Origin: DASRZM01 sp035686365
GTDB lineage: Bacteria > Pseudomonadota > Gammaproteobacteria > Xanthomonadales > Xanthomonadaceae
Assembly (NCBI GenBank): GCA_035686365.1
Contig: DASRZM010000040.1
Location: forward strand, 1 to 16,066
Direction of reading: 5' to 3'
DNA: 16,066 nucleotides
This document shows, in pieces, positions 7,100 through 13,590 of this stretch. Position 1 is the first letter of the stretch, and every line of letters begins with the position of its first letter. The position numbers were made by a program, and so were the translations under genes. The notes beneath the pieces are model-generated. The model worked only from the letters and a program-made list of their open reading frames with translations. It made no database searches and had not been told where the DNA came from.

Positions 7100-7113
7100 T
7101 GCCGGTGAGGGTC

Positions 7114-7142
7114 ACGTTACGCTCAGGTTTCAGGGCTGTCAA
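7114..7142 (-). promoter_or_regulatory. Sigma70-type promoter for nrdJa
   Basis: On the minus strand TTGACA (7142-7137) and TAACGT (7119-7114) are separated by exactly 17 bp. Transcription would begin near 7107, giving a leader of about 300 nt. The stretch 7143-7326 further upstream shows no gene or site I can support. Confidence 0.6.
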
Positions 7143-7326
7143 CCCACGATAAATCAATGGCTTGGATGATAATGCTTAGGAATCAATGGAGTAGCGCCAG
7201 GGGCTCGCGGGCGGTGGAAAGCGTGACTTGCTGCGCGTTTTTCCGGGCCACTCCAGCGGCCGGGGGCCATCGCGCGCGGCCCTGTCAGGGGGCCCTGCGA
7301 CTTGCGCCCGGCCCCGGGCATCCCTA

Positions 7327-7653
7327 CCTGAATTGGACCGCATCCGAACGGAGTCGCTGGGCTCGGGTGTCATCGTCGATGCCGGCCGCGGCCTGGTGCT
7401 GACCAACAACCACGTCATCGAGGGCGCGGCCGACATCCTGGTCACGCTCGCCGACGGACGCACGCTCAACGGCGAACGGGTCGGCTAGGACGTGGACACC
7501 GACGTGGCCGTGATCCGGATCCCGGCCCGGCGCCTGGAGCAGGTGCCGCTGGCGCGGCCGCGCTCGCTGCGCGCGCGTGTGGAGGCTACGCCGCTGCAGC
7601 TGCTGCCGACCGTGGTGCGCGGGCGCAGCGCGCGGCTCGTGCTGGTGCAGTGA
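7327..7653 (+). pseudogene. Remnant of a DegP/DegQ-type serine protease
   Basis: The frame reads SLGSGVIVDAGRGLVLTNNHVIEGAADILVTLADGRTLNGERVG, then a TAG stop at 7486-7488, then DVDTDVAVIRIPARRLEQVPLA. This is the start of the trypsin-like domain of HtrA/DegP/DegQ proteases, with the catalytic His (TNNHVIE) and Asp (DTDVAV). The GNSGG serine region and first PDZ domain are missing. The frame jumps to a short end, TVVRGRSARLVLVQ, like the last strand of the second PDZ domain, and stops at 7651-7653. So it carries both a nonsense mutation and a large internal deletion. No signal peptide or convincing start is found upstream. It is on the plus strand, divergent from nrdJa, and cannot be an active protease. 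Confidence 0.75.
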
Positions 7654-7673
7654 CAGCGGTGGCGGTCGCTGCG

Positions 7674-7790
7674 TCCTTCGACTCCGGTGCTGCGCGTCTG
7701 CGCTCAGGATGAACGGTGTCCGTCTCTCCGTTCATCTTTGGCGTAGCGAAGCGGAGTCGAAAGGCCTGTCCTGAGCGCAGCGGAACAGGG
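7674..7790. repeat. Imperfect palindromic intergenic repeat
   Basis: CCTTCGACTCCG (7675-7686) pairs with CGGAGTCGAAAGG (7752-7764), and CAGGATGAACGG (7705-7716) with CCGTTCATCTTT (7728-7739). A following small hairpin, CCTGT...ACAGG, contains CCTGAGCGCAGCGG, a variant of the same arm. The pattern resembles the widespread CTTCGACTCCG/GCTCAGGATGAACGG repeats of proteobacteria. The rest of 7654-7900 holds only the approach to the next gene. Confidence 0.6.
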
Positions 7791-7900
7791 TCGACGGGCG
7801 GCAAGGCTCCGGTGCCCGACCGATCGGGGCTTCTTCGCACGGACTCAACCTTCGCTGACCTAGGCTCTGCGCGCAGACATTCCCTGCAAGGAGATCGACC

Positions 7901-8200
7901 ATGGCTACCCAGACAACCCCGTCCAACTCGATCGGCAAGCACGTGGGTGCTGCCGCCAGCGACCTGAAGGACGCCGCCACCATGACCGGTGCGGCCATGC
8001 GCGACAGCGCCAAGGCCGGCGCCCTGCGCGCCAAGACGGCCGCCACCGACTCGCTGGAAGCGGTCGCGAACAAGAGCCGCGAGCTGATGGACAGCACCGG
8101 GCAGCTGATCCGGGAGCGCCCGCTGGCCGCCTTCGGCGTGGCCTTGGCCGCCGGCTGGCTGATCGCCAAGATCCTGTCCTCCCCGCGACGCGACGAATGA
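7901..8200 (+). CDS. DUF883/ElaB-YqjD-like membrane-anchored protein
   Basis: A 99-residue protein; ATG preceded by AAGGAG with 7-base spacing. The N-terminal two thirds are Ala-rich amphipathic helix (DLKDAATMTGAAMRDSAKAGALRAKTAATDSLEAVANKSRELMD). A short segment, RERPLAAFGVALAAGWLIAKIL (about 73-94), is the typical C-terminal membrane anchor of ElaB/YqjD proteins, ending in basic residues. In E. coli these proteins sit in the inner membrane and bind ribosomes in stationary phase. It is first in a four-gene operon; its stop overlaps the next start (ATGA at 8197-8200). Family assignment is good. The role here is inferred from E. coli. Confidence 0.82.
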   Translation: MATQTTPSNSIGKHVGAAASDLKDAATMTGAAMRDSAKAGALRAKTAATDSLEAVANKSRELMDSTGQLIRERPLAAFGVALAAGWLIAKILSSPRRDE

Positions 8201-8646
8201 GCGATCCGGAGCGGCCGCCTGCGGACGCGCCGCCCGGGCTCGAGGACGCGGCCGGGCAGATCGGTGAGGTCGCCGGTTCCACGGTGGCGGCGGCGCTCGC
8301 CGTGCTTTCCTCGTTCCGCCGCCTGGTCGCGGCCGACATCGCACAATCGCGCGCGGCGTTCGGGCGCGCGTTGGCCTACACCGGGCTGGCGGTGGCGATC
8401 GGAACCTCGGCCTGCCTGCTGCTGGTGACGCTGCTGGTGGTGTTGCTGAGCAACCTGGGCCTGAGCTGGGTCGCCGCGCTGGCGCTGATCATGGTGGCCG
8501 CGGCATTGCCGGCGGCCTGGTTCACCTGGCGCGCCGTGGACGCCTACGGCCACACCCAGCTGGACGCCACGCGCCGGCAACTGGCGCGGCTGGGACTGGG
8601 CGAGGATCCCGACGGGATCGAGCGCGAACCGGAGCACATGCCATGA
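8197..8646 (+). CDS. YqjE/holin-X-like small membrane protein
   Basis: A 149-residue protein with two transmembrane segments (about residues 61-85, LAYTGLAVAIGTSACLLLVTLLVVL, and 91-112, LSWVAALALIMVAAALPAAWF). A cytoplasmic helical N-terminus comes before them and a charged tail of about 35 residues (QLDATRRQLARLGLG) after. This layout and its place directly after a YqjD-like gene match the YqjE / 'phage holin family' (Holin-X superfamily) proteins, which despite the name are chromosomal. It overlaps both neighbours by ATGA, indicating coupled translation. The function is unknown; a role in envelope stress with the YqjD-like protein is inference. Confidence 0.8.
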   Translation: MSDPERPPADAPPGLEDAAGQIGEVAGSTVAAALAVLSSFRRLVAADIAQSRAAFGRALAYTGLAVAIGTSACLLLVTLLVVLLSNLGLSWVAALALIMVAAALPAAWFTWRAVDAYGHTQLDATRRQLARLGLGEDPDGIEREPEHMP

Positions 8647-8957
8647 ACTACATCAGGAGCGGCCACCGCGTCGAAGCTGCCGAGCAGGCTGCGATGGCAC
8701 GGCTGCGCGAGCTCGAAGCCGACTGGCGGATGCTCAAGCGCAGCGCCCGCGAGGCGATGACGCCGGGCCGCGTGGTCGGCGTCGGCCTGGCCACCGGCTT
8801 CGTCCTGGGGCGGGCCGGAACGATCGAGGATGCAGGCGGCCTGGGCCGTATCCTGGGCGCGAGCGTGGCGATGCTGAACTTCGCGGCCAGCCGCCAGGCC
8901 CACGAGGCCGCCGAGGTAGCCGAGCTTGCTGCCGGCGAATCCGACCTCGCCGACTGA
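8643..8957 (+). CDS. Small hypothetical protein, YqjK-like position
   Basis: A 104-residue protein whose ATG overlaps the stop of the holin-like gene (ATGA at 8643-8646). It has a charged helical N-terminus (EQAAMARLRELEADWRMLKRSAREAMTPGR), then two weakly hydrophobic glycine/alanine-rich stretches (VVGVGLATGFVLG; GRILGASVAMLNFA), and an acidic end. In E. coli the equivalent third gene is yqjK, and the position suggests the same job, but no clear sequence identity is visible, so it is left unnamed. It may be peripherally attached to, or a re-entrant partner of, the two preceding membrane proteins. Confidence 0.75.
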   Translation: MNYIRSGHRVEAAEQAAMARLRELEADWRMLKRSAREAMTPGRVVGVGLATGFVLGRAGTIEDAGGLGRILGASVAMLNFAASRQAHEAAEVAELAAGESDLAD

Positions 8958-8990
8958 CCGCACGCAACCTCGACACGACAGGGGTTCGGG

Positions 8991-10136
8991 ATGAGCGCAG
9001 CGGCACACGGGCACGAGGGCGGCCACGGCGAGGGTAACGGCACTTCGGCCGGCAATGGCAACGGCAACGACCGGCCGCCGACCCCGCCGGAGGTCCACAT
9101 CCGGGCGCTGCTGATCGCACTGGCGATCGGCGCGGCGCTGTACACCTGCGTGGCTGCAGCCGGACTGATCCTGCCGGTGCTGATCGCCGCAGTCACGGCG
9201 ATCATCTTCAACCCGATCGTGAAACTATTGACGGCCGTGCACGTGCCGCGCTTCCTGGCCGCCGCGATCGTGCTCGGAGGCTTCGCGACCGGGGTCGCGG
9301 CGCTGATCCACGTCGCATGGGAACCGGCGGTGGAGGCAGTGCAGGCCGCGCCCCGGGCCATGCTGGAGCTCGAACCGCGGCTGGCGGAGCTGACCCGGCC
9401 ATTGAGGGAGGCCAACAAGGTCGGCGACGCGCTCGATGCGATGGATGCCGAAGCGCCGTCCACGCGGCCTCAGAAGGTGCGCGTGGTGGAATCGGACTCC
9501 AGCGTGCGCGGGCTGCTCGCCGGGCTTCCGCGACAGGCGATGGCGGCGCTGACCGTGGCGATCCTGACCTACTTCTCGCTCGTCTTCGGTGAGCTGTTCC
9601 TGCGACGGCTGGTGACGCTGGTACCCACGCTGTCGGAGAAGAAGACCACGGTCGACATCGTGCGCTCGATCCAGAGCGAGATGTCGCGCTACATGCTGAC
9701 GATCTCCCTGATCAACGTGGGCCTGGGCGTGGCGACCTGGGGGATGCTGCTGCTGGTGGGCTTCGAAGCCGACGACGCGGTGTTCTGGGGCACCGTCGCC
9801 GGCCTGCTGAACTTCGCCCCCTACCTCGGCCCGGCGCTGGTGATGGTGATGCTGGCGCTGGTGGGGATGGTGCAGTTCCCGCAGCTGACCCAGGCGCTGC
9901 TGCCGGTGGGCGGCTTCGTGGTGTTGAACCTGCTCGAATCCCAGCTGGTCACGCCGCTGGCGCTGGGGCGCTCGCTGGCGCTGAACCCGCTGATCATCCT
10001 GCTGTGGCTGTTCGTCTGGGGCTGGATCTGGGGCATCGTCGGCCTGCTGCTGGCGATGCCGATGCTGGTGTGCTTCAAGATCGTGGCCGCGCGCGTGGAC
10101 TCGCTGCGCGCCTGGTCGGTGATGCTGGAGCGCTGA
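8991..10136 (+). CDS. AI-2E family transporter (PerM/YdiK-like)
   Basis: A 381-residue integral membrane protein; ATG with AGGGG six bases upstream, 33 bp after the preceding gene. The first 28 residues are His/Gly/Asn-rich and unstructured. About eight hydrophobic segments follow in the order of the AI-2E/PerM family: ALLIALAIGAALYTCVAAAGLIL, a periplasmic or soluble middle part (VEAVQAAPRAMLELEPRLAEL, about 120-175), then AALTVAILTYFSLVFGELFL, LINVGLGVATWGMLLLVGF, and the family-typical FWGTVAGLLNFAPYLGP and LESQLVTPLALGRSLALNPLIILLWLFVWGWIWGIVGLLLAMPML. The family exports diverse small molecules; the substrate is unknown, and the name does not prove autoinducer transport. It is likely the last gene of the operon starting at 7901. 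Confidence 0.9.
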   Translation: MSAAAHGHEGGHGEGNGTSAGNGNGNDRPPTPPEVHIRALLIALAIGAALYTCVAAAGLILPVLIAAVTAIIFNPIVKLLTAVHVPRFLAAAIVLGGFATGVAALIHVAWEPAVEAVQAAPRAMLELEPRLAELTRPLREANKVGDALDAMDAEAPSTRPQKVRVVESDSSVRGLLAGLPRQAMAALTVAILTYFSLVFGELFLRRLVTLVPTLSEKKTTVDIVRSIQSEMSRYMLTISLINVGLGVATWGMLLLVGFEADDAVFWGTVAGLLNFAPYLGPALVMVMLALVGMVQFPQLTQALLPVGGFVVLNLLESQLVTPLALGRSLALNPLIILLWLFVWGWIWGIVGLLLAMPMLVCFKIVAARVDSLRAWSVMLER

Positions 10137-10144
10137 GCGGCAGG

Positions 10145-10171
10145 GCCGGCGGATATGCCGGCTCCGCCGGC
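10145..10171 (+). other. Inverted repeat after the transporter gene
   Basis: GCCGGCGGA (10145-10153) and TCCGCCGGC (10163-10171) form a perfect 9-bp stem just after the transporter stop. No T-run follows on the plus strand, so it may be a weak or Rho-assisted transcript end. Confidence 0.4.
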
Positions 10172-10175
10172 GCAC

Positions 10176-10206
10176 AAAAAAGAGGGCGCGCCACGCGGAC
10201 GCGCCC
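10176..10206 (-). terminator. Rho-independent terminator of the lipoprotein gene
   Basis: On the minus strand the stem GGGCGCG/CGCGCCC (10206-10200 with 10190-10184) is followed by TCTTTTTT (to 10176). It lies about 40 bp past the lipoprotein stop and is a textbook intrinsic terminator. Confidence 0.85.
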
Positions 10207-10247
10207 TTCGAGTCCCTTGCGCCGCGCGTCCGGGCGCGGCCGCGACC

Positions 10248-10649
10248 TCACTCGTCGGTGTCGTCGGTCTTCTTGGGATTGGTTTCGTCGTCGAAGGCAT
10301 CGGCCGCGGCCGCGGCGGCGTCGCCGGCCTGCTGCACCTCTTCCTTGATCTCGGCGCTGGCCTGGTGGGCCCCGGCCTGGACGCGCTCGGCGGCCTGGTC
10401 GGCCTCGGCGGCGGCGGCCTCGGCGGTCTGCCCGATCGCCTCGCCGGTGGCGCTGGCGGCCTCGCCGATGGCCGACTGCGCGCGGTCCTGCGCCGTGTCG
10501 GCCTTCGCCTCCAGGGCGTCGGCACGCGCGTCTTCGGCTTCGGCCTTGGCACGCGCGGCTGCGGCCTGGTCGGCATCCCGCTGCGGCGAGTCGCAGGCGG
10601 CGAGCGCAAACGACAGGGCAATGGCGGCGATCAGCGGTTTCATGTTCAT
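10248..10649 (-). CDS. Alanine-rich coiled-coil lipoprotein
   Basis: A 133-residue protein. The ATG at 10649 (or the ATG two codons later) is preceded by AGAGGG about nine bases upstream. The start MNMKPLIAAIALSFALAACDSPQRD is a lipoprotein signal peptide with lipobox LAAC; Asp follows the acylated Cys, which in enterics would favour inner-membrane retention. The mature part is almost wholly Ala/Glu/Asp/Gln helix (RAKAEAEDARADALEAKADTAQ and so on), like LEA-type or apolipoprotein-like amphipathic repeats. It ends with an acidic DDETNPKKTDDTDE tail. No enzyme motif is seen. It sits beside GlsB-like and cardiolipin synthase genes, so an envelope-stress role is plausible but inferred. It has its own intrinsic terminator. 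Confidence 0.8.
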   Translation of the reverse strand: MNMKPLIAAIALSFALAACDSPQRDADQAAAARAKAEAEDARADALEAKADTAQDRAQSAIGEAASATGEAIGQTAEAAAAEADQAAERVQAGAHQASAEIKEEVQQAGDAAAAAADAFDDETNPKKTDDTDE

Positions 10650-10923
10650 GGGGTGGATCCCTCTTCGTCGGTTGTTCGATGCACGGCCCCGTCCGGGCGG
10701 CCGCTCCCTCACATACGCGAAAATGCTCGCATCGGGCTCGTGAGGGACTCGTGTTCATGTCCGGGGCCCTGACCGGCGCCCACCCGCCCGGTGCCCCGTA
10801 CATGGGCCCTCCACCCCCGGGACGACGGCGATTTCACCAGCGCGCCCCCACGCTGGTCTCCGCAGGTTCCGAAGTTGCTCCCCGCCTGCACCAACGACAA
10901 CCTACCCAAGAGAGGGTCTGAAT

Positions 10924-11199
10924 ATGAGCATCATGAGCATCATCATCTGGCTGGTGATCGGCGGCATCGTGGGCTGGCTCGCCAGCCTGATCATGAAGAC
11001 CGACGCCCAGCAGGGCATCTTGCTCAACGTGGTGGTCGGCATCGTCGGCGCGGTACTGGCCGGCTGGCTGATCTCCCCGCTGGTCGGCGTGGCCACCATC
11101 AACCAGGGCGTGAGCATCGGCAGCATCCTGGTCTCGCTGGGCGGCGCGATCGTCCTGCTGGCGATCGTCAACCTGTTCCGTCGCGGCCGCGTGCGCTGA
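10924..11199 (+). CDS. GlsB/YeaQ/YmgE-family stress membrane protein
   Basis: A 91-residue protein; ATG with AGAGGG seven bases upstream. It has three hydrophobic segments with glycine-rich faces: IIIWLVIGGIVGWLASLIM, ILLNVVVGIVGAVLAGWLI and SIGSILVSLGGAIVLLAIVNLF, with the charged turn KTDAQQG between the first two and a basic end RRGRVR. This is the full-length, standard form of the transglycosylase-associated / GlsB family, small inner-membrane proteins usually induced by general stress. The biochemical role is unknown in the family. The 274-bp gap to the divergent lipoprotein gene must hold both promoters, but no convincing core elements were found there. Confidence 0.9.
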   Translation: MSIMSIIIWLVIGGIVGWLASLIMKTDAQQGILLNVVVGIVGAVLAGWLISPLVGVATINQGVSIGSILVSLGGAIVLLAIVNLFRRGRVR

Positions 11200-11223
11200 C
11201 CCGCGCGCTCCCCGGACCTGCAA

Positions 11224-11246
11224 AGCCGCCGGCCCGTCCGGCGGCT
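11224..11246. terminator. Hairpin between convergent genes
   Basis: AGCCGCCGG (11224-11232) and CCGGCGGCT (11238-11246) form a perfect 9-bp stem with a 5-base loop between the GlsB-like and phospholipase-D genes, whose ends face each other. Only short T-runs follow on either side, so it is a weak bidirectional terminator candidate. Confidence 0.55.
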
Positions 11247-11248
11247 AC

Positions 11249-12532
11249 TTACAGCTGGGACTCGAACAGGCCGGACCAGTGCTCGGCGAGCTTCTCGTGC
11301 CACGGGCGCCGCTGCCACTGCGCCAGGGTCACCGGACGGCTGCGCGCCAGGTCCTGCTCGAAGACCGCGGTCAGGCGCTCGGCCGTGGCACGGTCGTAGA
11401 TGTTGAGGTTGGCCTCGTCGTTGAGGGCGAACGACCGGGCGTCGATGTTGGTTGAGCCCACCGACACCAGGTAGCGGTCCACGATCATCATCTTGTTGTG
11501 GAACATCGCCGGCTCGAAGGTGTGGATCTCGCCGCCGGCGGCCAGCAGGTCGCCCCAGAGTCTGCGCGAGGCGTTGCTGACCAGTTCCGAGTCGGTCTGC
11601 TCGCCCGGCAGGATGATGCGCAGGCGCACGCCACTCGCCAGCGCCTGCTCCAGGGCGTGCCTGGTCAGCGCGTCGGGCACGAAGTAGGCGGCCTGCAGGT
11701 CGATGCTCTCCCGGGCCGCAGCGATCGCCATCAGGTACATCAGGTGCATGCTCTCGCTGCCGCCCGTGGGCGAGCTGGAGAACATCTGCGCGGTGGCCTC
11801 GCCAGCCGGCTGCAACTGCGGGAAGTAGGCCTCGCCCTGCAGGACCTCGCCGGTGGCCTTCATCCAGTTGTCGTTGAATACCGCCTGCATCTGCGCGACC
11901 ACCGGACCCTCCACGCGGAAGTGGATGTCGCGCCAGTGCCCGGGGTCGTCGCCATCGCCCATCCACGGGTCGGCGATCCCGACCCCGCCGGTGAAGCCCA
12001 CGCGCCCGTCCACCACCAGCACCTTGCGGTGGGTGCGGTTGTTCATCCGCGACAGGGTGTACCAGGCCAACGGGTGGAACTGCTCGATCTCGACGCCGAC
12101 CGCCTTCATCTTCCGAAGCTGGGTCTGGTCCAGTTTCTCGCTTCCGACCCAGTCCACCAGCACGTGCACCCGGACGCCGGCGCGGGCGCGCTCGGACAGG
12201 GCGTCGGCGAACGCCTGGCCGATCTCGCCCGACCAGTAGATGTAGGTTTCCAGCACGATCGTGCGCCGGGCGCCGGCGATCGCCTCGAGCATGGCGGGAA
12301 AGATCTCGCGGCCGTTGTTGAGCTCGACAACCGCGTTGCCGGCCACCAGCGGGGGACCCAGCAGCACCCCCATCTCGTGCATGAACTGGCGCCCGTCCAC
12401 CCTGCCCTCGATGTGGACGTTGCGCTCGAGCTGTTTTTCGGGCTTGGCGAAGTTCATTGCCAGCAGTGTGCCGATGACGGTAACGACCGCGACCACGGCG
12501 AGGATCCACGTCGAGTGTCGGCGTATTCGCAT
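11249..12532 (-). CDS. cls: Cardiolipin synthase-type phospholipase D family protein
   Basis: A 427-residue protein with two complete HKD motifs: THRKVLVVDGRVGFTGG (His168, Lys170, Asp175) and FHNKMMIVDRYLVSVGSTN (His345, Lys347, Asp352). This is the signature of cardiolipin synthases, which join two phosphatidylglycerols, or phosphatidylglycerol with phosphatidylethanolamine, into cardiolipin in the inner membrane. One N-terminal transmembrane anchor (residues 8-26, TWILAVVAVVTVIGTLLAM) is visible. Its length is closer to ClsB/ClsC than to ClsA, which has two anchors, so the exact subclass is left open. The ending HEKLAEHWSGLFESQL resembles the family's C-terminus. Convergent with the GlsB-like gene. 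Cardiolipin synthesis often responds to osmotic or stationary-phase stress, in keeping with the neighbours. Confidence 0.9.
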   Translation of the reverse strand: MRIRRHSTWILAVVAVVTVIGTLLAMNFAKPEKQLERNVHIEGRVDGRQFMHEMGVLLGPPLVAGNAVVELNNGREIFPAMLEAIAGARRTIVLETYIYWSGEIGQAFADALSERARAGVRVHVLVDWVGSEKLDQTQLRKMKAVGVEIEQFHPLAWYTLSRMNNRTHRKVLVVDGRVGFTGGVGIADPWMGDGDDPGHWRDIHFRVEGPVVAQMQAVFNDNWMKATGEVLQGEAYFPQLQPAGEATAQMFSSSPTGGSESMHLMYLMAIAAARESIDLQAAYFVPDALTRHALEQALASGVRLRIILPGEQTDSELVSNASRRLWGDLLAAGGEIHTFEPAMFHNKMMIVDRYLVSVGSTNIDARSFALNDEANLNIYDRATAERLTAVFEQDLARSRPVTLAQWQRRPWHEKLAEHWSGLFESQL

Positions 12533-12607
12533 GGGCAGCTCCGATGGCCACGGCGCACTCGCCGGACCCTGCTGCGCGCGGGCCCGGCGGCGGCGGACCC
12601 AGGTGGG

Positions 12608-13216
12608 TCAGCGCGACTTGCGGGTGGCGCGGCGCCGGGCCGTGGTTGCCTTCTTCCGGGCGGCGGTCTTGGCGCGGGCGGTGCTGCGCTTGGCGCCGGC
12701 GGTGGCCTTCTTGGCCCGCTTGGCGGCCTGGGTGGCGCGGCCCTTGGCGGCGCCGGCCCGGCGCCGGGTCGCGGCCGACTTGCGCGGGCTCTTGCCGGCG
12801 GCTTTCCTGGCAGCGGTCTTCTTCGTGGCCGCCTTCCTGCGCGTCGCCGTCTTCTTCGTGGCCGCCTTCCTGCGCGTCGCCGTCTTCTTCGCGGCCGCCT
12901 TCCTGCGCGTCGCCGTCTTCTTCGTCGCCGCCCTCTTCAGGGCAGCTTTCTTCGTGGCCTTCTTCCTGGCTTTCTTCGCGGCCTTCTTTCGGGCCGTGGA
13001 CCTTCCCGCCGCGGTGCCGGCGGCCTGGCGCAGCGAGCGGTCGGCGGCGATGGCGCGGCCCTTGGCGCGTTTCTTCACGCGCGTGGTGGCTTCGTGCGCG
13101 CCGGCGGCCATCTCCTCGGCCTTGTGGACGATCACGCTGCCCACGTCCTGTGCAGCCTGCTTGATGTTTTGGGCCGCTTTCGTCAGCGGCCCGCCGACGC
13201 CGGTCTGTTTGGCCAT
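12608..13216 (-). CDS. Histone H1-like lysine/arginine/alanine-rich protein
   Basis: A 202-residue protein. The ATG at 13216 has a strong AGGAG eight bases upstream, which decides it over longer frames. The first about 65 residues form a helical domain (GPLTKAAQNIKQAAQDVGSVIVHKAEEMAAGAHEATTRVKKRAKG). The remainder is almost only K, R, A, T and S, with repeated KKTATRRKAA units, as in bacterial H1-like / AlgP proteins, which bind DNA non-specifically through flexible basic tails. Three of the units are encoded by an exact or near-exact 33-bp tandem repeat (12825-12923). It is likely nucleoid-associated, with the tail length probably varying between strains. This is the second lysine-tailed protein in the window after the one at 2805. 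Confidence 0.82.
   Translation of the reverse strand: MAKQTGVGGPLTKAAQNIKQAAQDVGSVIVHKAEEMAAGAHEATTRVKKRAKGRAIAADRSLRQAAGTAAGRSTARKKAAKKARKKATKKAALKRAATKKTATRRKAAAKKTATRRKAATKKTATRRKAATKKTAARKAAGKSPRKSAATRRRAGAAKGRATQAAKRAKKATAGAKRSTARAKTAARKKATTARRRATRKSR
12825..12923. repeat. 33-bp tandem repeat, three units
   Basis: Units 12825-12857, 12858-12890 and 12891-12923 begin GTGGCCGCCTTCCTGCGCGT (third unit GCGGCC...). The first two are identical and the third differs by one base. A decayed fourth starts at 12924. Each encodes 11 residues of the H1-like tail without breaking the frame. Confidence 0.9.
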
Positions 13217-13342
13217 GACTGGGTCTCCTCTCGATGACGGTGGCTTATGGACGTGCACGGCCCGTTCAGGAAGGTCTGATCGAGTCCATCCTGGACTGGA
13301 TCTGACTCGCCGAGTCCGGCACATGTCCGGGCTCGGCTCCCC

Positions 13343-13370
13343 CGGATCAAGCACTGGTGTGCTTGATCCG
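13343..13370. repeat. Perfect 12-bp-stem hairpin
   Basis: CGGATCAAGCAC (13343-13354), loop TGGT, GTGCTTGATCCG (13359-13370). It lies in the 374-bp non-coding stretch 13217-13590 between the H1-like and HAD genes, about 130 bp upstream of the H1-like start. No T-run follows on either strand. Confidence 0.65.
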
Positions 13371-13391
13371 CGGGCACCATCCATGGCGCGC

Positions 13392-13417
13392 GAACCTCTG
13401 AACAAGTTCAGAGGTTC
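13392..13417. repeat. Second perfect 12-bp inverted repeat
   Basis: GAACCTCTGAAC (13392-13403), AA, GTTCAGAGGTTC (13406-13417), then CCTTTACG on the plus strand. It lies 22 bp beyond the previous hairpin. It could be a REP-type element or a paired regulatory structure. The rest of 13217-13590 holds small inverted pieces (GTCCA/TGGAC near 13285, GACTC/GAGTC near 13305-13317) but no gene. Confidence 0.65.
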
Positions 13418-13590
13418 CTTTACGTACCGATCCACGTTCTATCGTGCGCATCCGTTCGTGCGCGATGCGTGATGAACCCGGGACATGCGACGGACATCGA
13501 CGCCGGCGCACCGATACCCGGGATCGCTCGCGGCCACGGCGCGTAGTAGAGTTGCGTGCCCGAACGTCCGTCTCCGGACTGCACACACCC

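Noticed and set aside
6809..7107. Cobalamin riboswitch in the nrdJa leader
   Set aside because: A B12 link would be natural, but I could not find a recognisable B12-box (AGYCMGgAgACCkGCc-like) on the minus strand, and class II reductases, which use B12, are not usually shut off by it.
5609..7108. A 499-codon plus-strand frame opposite nrdJa
   Set aside because: It mirrors the coding gene (antisense shadow of GC-rich codons), shows no family motif and continues into the non-coding leader with low-complexity residues.
8197..8646. Holin of a prophage
   Set aside because: The similarity is to chromosomal YqjE/holin-X proteins; no endolysin, capsid, integrase or other phage gene is present, and it is embedded in a YqjD-like operon.
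8991..10136. Calling the AI-2E family transporter a quorum-sensing exporter
   Set aside because: The family name comes from one member; most members have other or unknown substrates and no lux-type gene is nearby.
10706..10746. CCCTCAC/GTGAGGG inverted repeat as an operator for the lipoprotein and GlsB-like genes
   Set aside because: Only a 7-bp match across a 27-base loop; expected by chance in GC-rich DNA and not centred on either promoter.
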